Shown one piece after another: positions 21,766-31,811 of a stretch of 64,000 bases of DNA. The stretch covers positions 91,075,137-91,139,136 of the forward strand of contig NC_132923.1 in assembly GCF_047675955.1 (NCBI RefSeq), in the 5' to 3' direction. Under the pieces are notes generated by a model. The model did no database searches and was not told where the DNA came from. It was given only the letters and a program-made list of their open reading frames with translations. The stretch's first letter is position 1, and every line of letters starts with the position of its first letter. The translations under genes were made by a program, and so were the position numbers. The stretch comes from Chlorocebus sabaeus (lineage: Eukaryota > Chordata > Mammalia > Primates > Cercopithecidae).

Positions 21766-22014
21766 AAGGCATACAATGAAGTCATCGTGTAGAGCCCAGC
21801 CCAGTCTGCTGTGGCCTGGGTAGCCTGACCTGCTGCCTGCAGTGACTCATCTGCTCAGCAACATGTGGTGGTAGCTCAGCTCTGGCCTCCCTCTGGCTTC
21901 AGCTGGTCTGCCACATGTTGTGTTTTTCCTCTTTTGACCTAGAAGCCTTGCCTAAAGCCTTCACCGATTTGTCCTGGGCCTCTTCCCTAACCCCTTTCTG
22001 AGTAGTAAAAATAG
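21766..22014. other. Unique upstream DNA with an AP-1 site and inverted repeat
   Basis: 'tgactca' at 21843 and the 10-bp inverted pair caacatgtgg (21859-21868) / ccacatgttg (21911-21920). No repeat family recognised. Confidence 0.45.
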
Positions 22015-22195
22015 CCAACACTGTGGAGTGCCCACTGGATACCACACACTATGCATTCAATTCACATATACACAAACAAGAAGTTGTATTTCCATTTTAC
22101 AGTTGAGGAAATAGGCTCAAGTTACATAATATGCTCAACATCACACAGCTTGTAAGTCCAGAGCCAGGACTCAAACCCAGGTCTGTCAGATGCGG
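22015..22195 (-). repeat. MIR, antisense
   Basis: 'ccattttacagttgaggaaa', 'catcacacagcttgtaagtc' and 'ggactcaaacccaggtctg' are typical of antisense MIR. Confidence 0.75.
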
Positions 22196-22580
22196 ACAGA
22201 AAGACAGTGGGGAAACTCCTATAAAAGTGGAAAAAGTGGGGGCCGGGCGTGGTGGCTCACGCCTATAATCCCAGCACTTTGGGAGGCCGAGGCGGGCCGA
22301 TCACGAGGTCAGGAGATGGAGACCATCCTGGCTAGCATGGTGAAACCCCGTCACTACTAAAAATACAAAAAAATTAGCTGGGCGTAGTGGTGGGCGCCTG
22401 TAGTCCCAGCTACTCGGGAGGCTGAGGCAGGAGAATGGCATGAAGCCGGGAGGGGGAGCTTGCAGTGAGCCGAGATCACGCCAATGCACTCCAGCCTGGG
22501 AGACAGTGCGAGACTCCGTCTCAAAAAAAAAAAAGTGGAAAAAGTGATGGATTCCTTCTGGGAGAAGGGCAAGACACACA
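22195..22580 (+). repeat. Upstream duplicate, copy 2, split by an Alu
   Basis: Left part 22195-22240 has 'cctataaaagtggaaaaagtg'; right part from 22533 repeats 'aagtggaaaaagtg' as the Alu TSD and goes on with 'atggattccttctgggag'. Confidence 0.8.
22241..22532 (+). mobile_element. AluY
   Basis: First Alu upstream of the MAST2 promoter. TSD 'aaagtggaaaaagtg' lies within the duplicated segment. Confidence 0.93.
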
Positions 22581-22944
22581 TAACCAATGTGCTCTAAAGC
22601 CTGTCACCAGCCTGCTCCTCTATTCCCTGTCCCAGTTCCTCACCACCCATCCAGTTACCTCAACCAGAAACCTGGAAATCATCCTGGACTCCTTCCTTGT
22701 CCTTTCCTCACATCCAATAAATGAACAAGTCTTATTACCTCTATAACCTCACTATCTCTCCAATCTGCCTCCTCTTTCCATCCCATTGGCACCACCTCAA
22801 GTCTCATCTTCCCTCACCTACTTGACTGGGAAAGGCTTCTACCTGGTTCACTTATACCAGTCTCATTGTCTTCAAACTCATCCTTCAAAAAGCCCTCACA
22901 AGAATCTTCCTATATGTTACTCGCTTGCTTAAAACAGTTAAATG

Positions 22945-23240
22945 GGCTGGGCACAGTGGCTCCCGCCACTTTGGGAGGCCAAGGAGGGCAGATCACGAGG
23001 TCAGGAGATCAAGACCATCCTGGCTAACACAGTGAAACCCCGTCTCTACTAAAAATACAAAAAAAATTAGCTGGGCACGGTGGCGGGCGCCTGTAGTCCC
23101 AGCTACTCAGGAGGCTGAGGACCGCATGAACCAGGGAGGCAGAACTTGCAGTGAGCCGAGATCGCGCCACTGCACTCCAGGCTGGACAACAGAGCAAGAC
23201 TGCATCTCCAAAAAAAAAAAAAGAAAGAAAAAGAAAAAAG
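22945..23240 (+). mobile_element. AluY with 5' deletion
   Basis: 'gtggctcccgccactttggg' lacks about 15 consensus bases. TSD 'aacagttaaatg' / 'gcagttaaatg'. Confidence 0.92.
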
Positions 23241-23251
23241 CAGTTAAATGA

Positions 23252-23568
23252 GGCCGGGCACGGTGGCTCACAACTGTACTCCCAGCACTTTGGGAGGCCA
23301 AGGCAGGTGGATAACGAGATCAGGAGAGCAAGACCATCCTGGCTAACATGGTGAAACCCTGTCTCTACTAAAAATACAAAAAATTAGCCTGGCGTGATGG
23401 CGGGCACCTGTAGTCCCAGCTACTCAGGAGGCTGACGCAGGAGAATGGCGTGAACCTGGGAGACAGAGCTTGCAGTGAGTCGAGATCGCACCACTGAACT
23501 CAAACCTGGGCGACAGAGCGAGACTCCATCTCAAAAAAAAAAACAAAAAACAAAACAAAAAAACAACC
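23252..23568 (+). mobile_element. AluY at the same target
   Basis: Starts 1 base after the right TSD of the preceding Alu; third copy 'cagttaaatga' follows its A/C-rich tail. Confidence 0.92.
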
Positions 23569-23660
23569 AGTTAAATGAATCTCAAGATAAACTGTAAACT
23601 TACTATGGCTGGCAAGGCCATCCAAATCTGGCCTTTACCTCCCTCTCCTCCTATTAATCC

Positions 23661-24079
23661 ATGCTGTGACAACTATTTATAATTATTCCAGGTACATGTA
23701 CAGGGTCTGTCACATCCTTAGTTACAAATAACAGAAACAACTCTGGCTATCCTAAACCTAAGGGTAATTTCTTAGAAGGCTACATAGAATGGATCACAGA
23801 GCTGAACAGAGACAGAAGATAAAGGCCTATGAAACTGGTAGGAAACAAGGAGCCCCCACAGACTGCACCTCAGGGACAATCTCAGGACACTGCTATCACA
23901 ACCACCAGGCAATGAGCTGTGCTGCTACTGTGCACCCCTGCAAAATAATTCTAACCTTCTCTTTATAGTTGCATCACCATTACAGATCAACAGTCTCTGA
24001 CAGGAGAATCCACTGACTCAGCCTAGGTAACTTAAGGACCAGAACCCATTCTACCTTCTCACCTTCCATATTGCGACTG
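23661..24079. other. Unclassified DNA, possibly an old repeat
   Basis: 'acaaataacagaaacaactc' resembles a widespread old mammalian repeat also hinted at near 39755; not assignable by eye. Confidence 0.35.
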
Positions 24080-24672
24080 CAACAGTTATTGGGCAGACAG
24101 ACTCTAAGCTAGTCCTCCTGCTCTACCTGTCTCCCAGTATTTTACACCTTTATGTAATCCCTTCCCATGAATGTAGATGAGGCCTGAGACTTGTTTCCAA
24201 CCAATAGAATACCAAAAAAAGTAATGTAATATCATTTCCTTGATTATGTTACGTTATATAAGATTCTGTCTTGCTAGAAGACTCACTCTTGCACTCCTAA
24301 TGGCCTTGACAAAGCAAGCTGTCATTCTCTGAACTGCCTATGGAGAGGTCCATGTGGCAGGAAACTCCAGGCAATCTCTAGGATAGCCTCTGGCCTAACA
24401 GCACCAAAACAAAAGAAACTCTGTAGGTCCAATCCTACAAGCAGGAAGAAACGAATTCTCCTAACAATGAGACTAAGCTTGGAAACAGGCCCTTCTCCAG
24501 TTGAGCACCCAGATGGGAACACAGCCCACACAACTGATGAATCCCTGAAGCAAAGAACCAAGTTAAGATATATCTAGACAGAAACTGTGAGATAATAAAT
24601 GCATGTTATGTTAAGCTTCTCAGTTTGTGGTAATTATATATTTGTATTACATGGTAATACAAAAGTAATACA
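24080..24672 (+). mobile_element. MaLR LTR (MLT1-like)
   Basis: 'atgtagatgaggcctgagac', 'ttccaaccaatagaatacc' and the 3' end 'gaaactgtgagataataaat' followed by 'ctcagtttgtggtaatt' fit an MLT1 solo LTR of an ancient ERVL-MaLR. No internal region. Confidence 0.7.
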
Positions 24673-24739
24673 GCCAGAAACCTTCTCAGCCTCCCATCAA
24701 CCACAAATGGCAACGTGACACAATGTGGCCCACATCCAC

Positions 24740-25036
24740 TTTTTTTTTTTTTTTGAGATGGAGTCTTACTCTGTTGTCCAGGTTGGAAGTGCAGTGGCTC
24801 AATCTCCACTTACCACAACCTCCACCTCCCAGATTCAAGTGATTCTCCTGCCTCAGCCTCTGAGTAGCTAAGATTACTGGTGCATGCCACTGCACCCGCC
24901 TAATTTTTGTATTTTTAGTAGAGACGGGGTTTCTCCACATTGGCCAGGCTGGTCTTGAACTCCTAACTTCAGGTGATCTGCCCACCTCAGCCTCCCAAAG
25001 TGCTGGGATTACAGGCGTGAGCCACCACACCCGGCC
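24740..25036 (-). mobile_element. Alu (S/J-type)
   Basis: TSD 'ccacatccacttttt' / 'ccacctccactttta'. Confidence 0.92.
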
Positions 25037-25054
25037 CCACCTCCACTTTTATAC

Positions 25055-25195
25055 TTGTTTTCACCAGCTCGGTAAGTGACAAGTCAATTTTTTTTTTTTC
25101 AGTTGCTCAGGCCAAAACCTTGGAGTGATCCTTGAGTTCTCTCTTTCTCACATACTTCATATCCACTCCACTAGCAAATCCTGTGCAAATTAGTA
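25055..25195 (+). mobile_element. L2 fragment, sense
   Basis: 'cagttgctcaggccaaaacc' and 'ttggagtgatccttgagttc' match the well-conserved L2 ORF2 end. Confidence 0.7.
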
Positions 25196-25209
25196 GGATA
25201 TTATAATTA

Positions 25210-25550
25210 GCTGAGAGAGAAGTGATTGTGACTAGTACTGAGACAAGGATGGCGGGGAGGGATGAATGTGGGTGGACTTTAGAGATAGAAACCACAGGAC
25301 CTGTTAACTGCATCAAGAGTGCAGAGAGAGAAAAAAGCCCTAGGAATGGTTTCCAAGTTTCTGGCTTGGACAACTGAGGCAGGGAACAGAAGAGGGAAAA
25401 AAAGTGTGAAAGATTATGGTCATTTCCACCTTAGATGTGTTTGCTCTGAAGTGCCAGTGAGATATCCAAGTGAAGATGTCTATTAAGCTACTGGTTACAC
25501 CAGTGTAGTGCTCAGAACTGAGGGCCGCCCATAGTTAGATGTTTAACCGA
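25210..25550 (-). mobile_element. L2 fragment, antisense
   Basis: 'gtttctggcttggacaactg' is the reverse orientation of the same L2 block as its left neighbour; 'atatccaagtgaagatgtct' continues it. 25551-25706 is unclassified. Confidence 0.6.
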
Positions 25551-25706
25551 TAAGAACAATACCATACTCTTAGAATATAAATATGATCACATTACTTATC
25601 CTTATTCTAGTTAGGCCCCTTATGTCATATTATTAGGAAGCCTAATATCTCCTCCTTAATTATGTAAGAACTCCAAGAATGTTTTATATTCTAAAAGGTA
25701 AGTATG

Positions 25707-25999
25707 GGCTGGGCACCATGGCTCATACCTGTAATCCCAGAACTTTAGGAGGCCAAGGTGGGAGGATCACTTGAGCCCAGGATTTTGAGACCAGTCTAGG
25801 TGACATGGCAAAATCTCATCTCTACAATAAACACAAAAACTAGCTGGGCATGGTGGCACACACCCAGAGTCCCAGCTATTCAGGAGGCCAAACGTAGCAG
25901 GATCATTTGAGCATGGGAGATGGAGGTTGTAGTCAGTCAAGATCATACGACTGCACTCCAGCCTGGGTGACAGAATGCGACTCTGTCTCAAAAAAAAAA
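25707..25999 (+). mobile_element. Alu (J-type)
   Basis: Diverged; TSD 'aggtaagtat' on both sides, the right one offset by six bases from the A-tail. Confidence 0.9.
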
Positions 26000-26012
26000 A
26001 GTAACTAGGTAA

Positions 26013-26513
26013 GTATAGCAGTTATCTATTGTTATATAACAAACTATCTCAAAATTTGTGGCTTAAAACAACCACCATTTATTTAGCTGACAATGTTGTG
26101 AGCCAACTGGGCTGTTCTTATGGTCTGGTCCAGTTTATCTAATCACTGCTGGACTTGCTCATGCATCTGCAGTCAGCTGAGGACTGGCTGGCTGGTGGCT
26201 AAGTCATCTAGAATGGTTTCTGTCACATATATGGCAATTGGCAGGCCATCAACCACAGCAGTGGGAATGACTAACCCATATATCTCTCACCATCCGTCAG
26301 GCTTACTTGGACTTCTTCACATGACAGCAGTGGTAGGGGATCCCAGGAGGAGAAAAAGACAGCAAGTCACAATGTGAAGGCACTTTTCAAGTCTCTGTTG
26401 ATGCCACATTAGCAACTGTGTCATTGCCAAAGCAAGTTATAAGTCACAATGCAAGTCATTGCCAAAAACACTGGGGGGGAAGAACTTGCAACTATCTTTG
26501 AAATCTACTTAAG
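26013..26513 (-). mobile_element. MaLR LTR (MLT1-like), antisense
   Basis: 'ttatctattgttatataaca', 'tttgtggcttaaaacaacca' and 'catgcatctgcagtcagctg' are a reversed MLT1 LTR; its far end ('ctatctttgaaatctact') stops at about 26513. Confidence 0.75.
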
Positions 26514-26563
26514 GAAGATCAGTCCAAATTCCATAGTCACATTCAGCTAGAATTAGATCAGTC

Positions 26564-26567
26564 CATT
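26564..26567. repeat. Left TSD (CATT) of LTR12
   Basis: Four bases identical to 28210-28213. Confidence 0.85.
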
Positions 26568-28209
26568 TGTGTCTGGAATTGGTGGGTTCTTGGTCTCACT
26601 GACTTCAAGAATTAAACCGCAGACCCTCACGGTGAGTGTTACAGTTCTTAAAGATGGTGTGTTTGAAGTTTACTCCTTCAGACGTTCAGATGTGTCTGGA
26701 GCTTCTTCCTTCTGGTGGGTTCATGGTCTCACTGTCAGGAGTGAAGCTGCAGACCTTCATGGTGAGTGTTACAACTCTTAAAGGCAACACGTCTGGAGTT
26801 GTTCGTTCTTCCCGGTGGGTTCGTGGTCTCGCTGGCTTCAGGAGTGAAGCTGCAGACCTTCACAGTGAGTGTTACAGCTCATAAAGGCAGCGTGGACCCA
26901 AAGAGTGAACCAGCAGCAAGATTTACTGCAAAGAGCAAAACAACAAATCTTCCACAGTGTAGAAGGGTACCCCAGCAGGTTGCTACTGCAGGCTGGGGCA
27001 GCCTGTTTTTATTCCTTTATCTGACCCCACCCACATCCTGCTGATTGGTCTATTTTACAGAGAGCTGATTGGTCCATTTTGACAGAGTGCTGATTGGTGA
27101 GTTTACAATCCTTGAGCTAGACAGAGTCCCAAAGTGCTAGTTAGCTAGATACAGAGTTAGCTAGATATAGAGTACCAATTGGTGTATTTACAAACCTTGA
27201 GCTAGACACAGAGTACTGATTGGTGTATTTACAAACCCTCAGCTAGACACAGAGTGCTGATTGGTGCATTTACAATCCTTGAGCTAGACACAGAGTCACA
27301 GAGTGCAAGTCCTCCAAGTGTCCACTAGGTTAGCTAGATACAGAGTACCAGTTGGTGTAGTCACAAACCCTGAGCTAGACACAGAGTGCTGATTGGTGTA
27401 TTTACAAACTCTGAGCTAGACACAGAGTCCTGATTGGTGCATTTACAATCCTTGAGCTAGACACAGAGTGCTAGGAGGAAAAGTTCTACAAGTCCCCACT
27501 AGCTTAGCTAGACACAGAGTGCTGATTGGTGCACATACAATCCTCCTGCTAGATATAAAGTTCTCCAAGTCCCCATCCAGTTCAGGAGCCCAGCTGGCTT
27601 CACCCAGTGGATCCTACATAGGGGGTGCAGGTGGAGCTGCCCGCCAGTCCCAAGCCACGCCTACACTCCTCAGCCTGCGGGCTGTCCATGGGACAGGGCG
27701 CTCGTCGGTCGGGGAGGCTCAGGCATGGAGGAGAGGCCCGTCGGGGAGGACCGTCAGGGAGCCCACCGCAGAACAGGGGGAGCTCAGACATGGCGGGCTG
27801 CAGGTCCCGAGCCCTGCCCTGCGGGGAGGCAGTTAAGGATTTGAGAGCAGCGCCCTCCGGCCGGCACTGCTGGGGGACCTGGCACAACCTCCGCAGCTGT
27901 TGGCCGGGGTGCTAAGCTCCTCACTGCCCTGGGCCTGCAGCGCCTGCGGGCGGCTCCGTATGCAAGGCCCACCGAGCCCGCGCCCACCGGAACTCACACT
28001 GTTCTGCGAGCGTAGCCCCGGTTCCTGCTCGCGCCTCTCCCTCCACACCTCACCACAAGCAGAGGGAGAAGGCTCCGGCCTCATCCAGCCCAGAGAGGGG
28101 CTCCCACGGTGCCGTGGTGGGCTGAAGGACTCCTCAAGCGCCCCCAAAGTGGATGCTGAGGCCGAGGAGGTGCTGAGAGTGAGGGCTACTAGCACATTGT
28201 CACCTCTCA
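26568..28209 (-). mobile_element. Solo LTR12 (HERV9-type LTR)
   Basis: Complete LTR read on the minus strand: U3 starts 'tgagaggtgacaatgtgcta' (28209), passes the GC-rich block at 27600-28130 and a tandem array of 'ctgattggtg...gagctagacacagagt' units (about 27040-27530), then 'aataaaaacagg' near 27010, R/U5 with 'agtgaacactctttgggtcc'-type sequence, and ends at 26568. Nine intact CCAAT boxes (seen as ATTGG on the plus strand) lie in the array; the HERV9 family is known for such NF-Y-bound repeats and for LTR-driven transcription. Perfect 4-bp TSDs show a solo LTR left by recombination of a provirus. No gag, pol or env sequence is present. It points leftwards, towards MAST2. Confidence 0.93.
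27040..27530 (-). promoter_or_regulatory. U3 tandem CCAAT repeats of LTR12
   Basis: ATTGG on the plus strand at 27044, 27068, 27093, 27178, 27219, 27260, 27392, 27433 and 27525; one unit at about 27350 has decayed to GTTGG. Repeat units are about 40 bp with longer spacers. Confidence 0.8.
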
Positions 28210-28213
28210 CATT
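28210..28213. repeat. Right TSD (CATT) of LTR12
   Basis: Identical to the four bases left of the LTR. Confidence 0.85.
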
Positions 28214-28236
28214 GACATCTTTGTTCCCTGGGACCA

Positions 28237-28635
28237 TGTTATGGACTGAATGTTGGTGTCTCCCCTAAATTTGTACGTTAAAGTCCTAACACCTACTGTG
28301 GCTGTATTTGGAGATGAGACTTCTAAGGAAGTAATTAAGCTTAAATGAGGTCTTATGGGTAGGTCCCTAATCCTAGGGGATTAATGTCCTTATAAGCAGA
28401 GACACCAGAGCACTCACTCTCTCCTAAGGCACATGCACTGAGGAGGGCCCTGTGAGAACATAGTGAGAAGACAGCTGTCTACAGGCCAGGAAGAGGGCCC
28501 CCACCAGAATCCAAATTGGCTAGAACCTTGATTTTGGATATCTGACCTCTAGAACTGTGAAAAAAAATAAATTTCTGTTGTTTAAGCCACCTAATCTGTG
28601 TTATTTTGTTATGGTAGCCCGAGCAGACTAATACA
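28237..28635 (+). mobile_element. MaLR solo LTR (MLT1-type)
   Basis: Begins TGTTATGGACTGAATGTTGG and ends 'gcccgagcagactaataca', with 'aataaatttctgttgtttaag' as poly(A) region. Flanks gacca / aacca form a 5-bp TSD with one mismatch. Complete LTR, no internal sequence. Confidence 0.85.
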
Positions 28636-28901
28636 AACCACATAACATTGCTTTCAAGAAAGGTCCTTCCAATCCAACAGAGATTTTTTTGAAGGAGGAC
28701 AGTTTCCGTCAGTACTAAGCTCAGTCAAGGATGCCCAGACCAGAGTTCCCAAAATTGAAGCTTAGTCCTCCACTTTTTCATGTCCCATGCATAGCACAGT
28801 CATCTCCCAGGGAAACAAGTAGCCCCAGCACAAGTTCTCCCAAGAAGTCCACTTATTAGGGACCTTCCACTCTTCTTGTTAAACACTCAACATAGAAGGG
28901 G
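28636..28901. other. Unclassified unique DNA
   Basis: No repeat or coding signal seen. Confidence 0.4.
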
Positions 28902-29197
28902 AGGCCGCCTGCTGTGGCTCGCACCTGTAATCCCAGCACTTTGGAAGGCAGAGGCGGGTGGATCACGAAGTCAGGAGATCGAGACTATCCTGGCCAACAT
29001 GGCAAACTCTATCTCTACTAAAAATACAAAAATTAGCCAAGCATGGTGATAGGCACTTGTAATCCCAACTACTCGGTAGGCTGAGGCAGGAGAATCACTT
29101 AAACCCAGGAGGCAGAGGTTGCAGTAAGCCAAGATCACACCATTGCACTCCAGCCTGGTGACAGAGTAAGACTTCGTCTCAAAAAAAAAAAAAAAAA
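28902..29197 (+). mobile_element. Alu (S-type)
   Basis: Begins 'ggccgcctgctgtggctcgc'; 19-base A-tail. The following 29198-29403 is unique DNA. Confidence 0.92.
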
Positions 29198-29403
29198 GGG
29201 ATAATTATGCTCCCTTTCCTTAGGCAATGATTACTTGCTAATCCTCTTAATGGAGATTACCCTCAGTGTTTCTAGGGGGCTGGGAAATATACACATACCC
29301 TCCTGGAGAAGGCTGCTTTCAGTGATTCTAACAGGCTCTGCTCTTCTAAGACTCCCTAGGTAGTTCAAAAGGGCCCACATTACTCTTCAAAGAGTCAGCT
29401 TTG

Positions 29404-29687
29404 GGCTGGGCACAGAGGCTTACACCTGCAATCCCAGCATTTTGGGAGGCCGAGGTGGGCAGATCACCTGAGGTCAGCCTGGCCAACATAGTGAAACCCT
29501 GTCTCTACTAAAAATACAAAAACTAGTCGGGGGTGGTGGCAGGCACCTGTAATCCCAACTACTCAGGAGGCTGAGGCAGGAGAATCACTTGAACCCAGGA
29601 GGCGGACGTTGCAGTGAGCCAAGATGGTGCCACTGCACTCCAGCCTGGGCAACAGAGCAAGACTCCATCTCAAAAAAAAAAAAAAAA
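29404..29687 (+). mobile_element. Alu (S-type), short left arm
   Basis: TSD 'aaagagtcagctt' / 'aaagaatcagctt'. Thirteen bases of the left arm are missing at 'ctgaggtcagcctggccaac'. Confidence 0.92.
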
Positions 29688-29734
29688 AGAATCAGCTTCA
29701 ATGATTTCTGTATTATTACAGAAATAATGACAAA

Positions 29735-30171
29735 AACAGATAGTTGTCCCCCAGTATCTATTCTCCCCTTCTTCTTATTGTTGGACACATGGCCACTGAG
29801 AATAAAGACAAATTTCTTTACCTTTGTGACTAAGTATAGTCATGTGACTAAGCTGTGGCCAGTGGCATGTGAGCATAAGTGATGAGCGCAGCTTCTGAAT
29901 TTTGCTCTTAAAGAGAAGAAACACATCTTCCCTTTCTTCTTTTGTCTATTCTTTCATCCTGTTTCTTAGAAAGTATCATGGCAGAAATCTATCTTGGACC
30001 ACAGGGATGGGAAAGAACATCTGAAAAATGACAGTGCAACAATAAAGAAAGCTCCTAGATGAACTGACAGAGCAGAACTACCATACTTGCCTTCTGTACT
30101 ATATGTGAGAGAGAAATATACTCCTATCGTGTTGAAATCAGTTATTTTGGGTATCTGTAACAAGTAGCCAA
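29735..30171 (+). mobile_element. Old LTR-like repeat
   Basis: 'gactaagctgtggccagtgg', 'catgtgagcataagtgatga', 'atgtgagagagaaatatact' and 'ttattttgggtatctgtaac' occur in the order expected of an MLT-like LTR. Subfamily not assigned. Confidence 0.55.
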
Positions 30172-30468
30172 TTTTTTTTTTTTTTTTTTTGAGACAATCT
30201 CACTTTGTCACCCAGGCTGGAGAGCAGTGGTGCCATCTCGGCTTACTAACCTCTGCATTCCAGGTTCAAGCAATTTTTGTGCCTCAGCCTCCTGAGTAGC
30301 TGGGATTACAGATGTGCACCACCGTGCCTAGCTATTTTTTGTATTTTTAGTAGAGACAGAGTTTCACCACGTTGGCCAGGCTGGTGTCCAACTCCTGACC
30401 TCAAGTGATCTGCCCGCCTTGGCCTCCCAAAGTGCTGGGATTACAGGCATGAGCCACCATGCCTGGCC
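30172..30468 (-). mobile_element. Alu (S-type)
   Basis: TSD 'aagtagccaa' / 'gagtagccaa'. Confidence 0.92.
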
Positions 30469-30584
30469 ACGAGTAGCCAAACTTCTATCTTAATCATTGA
30501 CTACAATGATTCTGATACCTCTTTTGCTAGAGAAGCTAGAAGGTCACAACCTTTTTTTTTTTATTTACTTATAATTTGTTTTTA

Positions 30585-30714
30585 AATTTGTTTTGTAGAG
30601 ATGAGGGTCTCACTGTGTTGCCCAGGCTGGTCTCAAACTCCTGGCCTCAAGCAATTTACCCACCTCGCCTCCCAAAGTGCTGAGGTAACAGGCACGAGCC
30701 ACCATGCCGTGCCT
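30585..30714 (-). mobile_element. Alu monomer (FLAM-like)
   Basis: Single antisense arm 'gtagagatgagggtctcac' to 'accatgccgtgcc'. Confidence 0.75.
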
Positions 30715-30731
30715 TTAAAAAAATTTTTTTA

Positions 30732-31034
30732 GGCCGGGCACAGTGGCTCATGCCTGTAATCCCAGCACTTTGGGAGGCCGAGGCAGGCAGATCACCTGAG
30801 GTCAGAAGTTTGAGACCAGCCTGGCAAACTTGGTGAAACTCTGTCTATACTAAAAATACAAAAATTAGCTGGGCATGATGGTGGACGCCTGTAATCCCTG
30901 CTACTCAGGAGGCTGAGGCACAAGGATCACTTGAACCTGGGTGGTGGAGGTTGAAGTGAGCAGAGATCGTGCCTCTGCACTCCAGCCTGGGTGACAGAGT
31001 GAGACTCGGTCTCAAAATAAAACAAAACAAAACG
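30732..31034 (+). mobile_element. Alu (S-type)
   Basis: Ends in 'aaaataaaacaaaacaaaac', immediately before an antisense Alu, giving a tail-to-tail pair. Confidence 0.92.
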
Positions 31035-31035
31035 T

Positions 31036-31336
31036 TATTTATTTATTTATTATTATTATTTTGAGACAGAGTCTCACTCTGTCACCCAGGCTGGAGTGCA
31101 GTGGCACAATCTTGGCTCACTGCAACCTCCACCTCAAGCGATCCTCATGCCTCAGCCTCCCGAGTAGCTGCGAGTAGTACAGGCACCTGCCACCATGCCC
31201 GGCTAATTTTTGTATTTTTAGTAGAGACAGGGTTTCACCATATTGGTCAGGCTGGTCTCGAACTCCTGACTTCGTGATCTGCCCACCTCAGCCTTCCAAA
31301 GTATTAGGATTACAGGCGTGAGCCACTGTATCCATC
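31036..31336 (-). mobile_element. Alu (S-type)
   Basis: Tail is (TTAT)n plus (TTA)n; contains the small echo 'gagtagctgcgagtagtac'. Confidence 0.9.
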
Positions 31337-31339
31337 CAA

Positions 31340-31500
31340 AAAATTTTTTTAAAGATGAAATCTCACTCTGTCATGCTGGAGTACAGTGGCATGGGCATAA
31401 ATCACTGTATCCTGGAACTCCTGGGCTCAAGAGATCCTCTACCTCAGCCTCCTGAGGAGCTGGAATCACAGGCTTGAGCCACCACACTCATGTAGTTTTA
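31340..31500 (-). mobile_element. Old Alu monomer
   Basis: Diverged antisense arm 'gatgaaatctcactctgtca' to 'cttgagccaccacactcatg'. Confidence 0.7.
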
Positions 31501-31515
31501 AAAATTATTTTTATT

Positions 31516-31811
31516 GGCCGGGCGCAGTGACTCAAGTCTGTAATCCCAGCACTTTGGGAGGCCGAGAGGGGCGGATCACGAGGTCAGGAGATCGAAATCA
31601 TCCTGGCTAACACGGTGAAACCCCGTCTCTACTAAAAAATACGAAAAACTAGCCAGGCGAGGTGGCGGGTGCCTGTAGTCCCAGCTACTTGGGAGGCTGA
31701 GGCAGGAGAATGGCATAAACCCGGGAGGCAGAGCTTGCAGTGAGCCGAGATGGCACCACTGCACTCCAGGCTGGGTGACAGAGTGAGACTCCGTCTCAAA
31801 AAAAAAAAAAT
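31516..31811 (+). mobile_element. Cercopithecid-type AluY
   Basis: 'gactcaagtctgtaat', 'aaaaactagccaggcgaggt' and 'atggcataaacccgggag'. Perfect TSD 'aaaattatttttatt'. Confidence 0.92.

Larger units (their letters stand above)
22590..23660 (+). mobile_element. L2 fragment, sense
   Basis: 'aacctggaaatcatcctgga' and 'cacatccaataaatgaacaa' at 22665-22720, then 'aactatggctggcaaggcc' type sequence after 23569, give one L2 opened by two Alus. Confidence 0.65.

Noticed and set aside
26568..28209. Provirus with coding genes
   Set aside because: A single LTR with matching TSDs and no internal region, so a solo LTR.
27468..28268. Overlapping GC-rich ORFs of 95-134 codons on both strands
   Set aside because: They lie in the CpG-rich U3 of LTR12; no gag, pol or env similarity.
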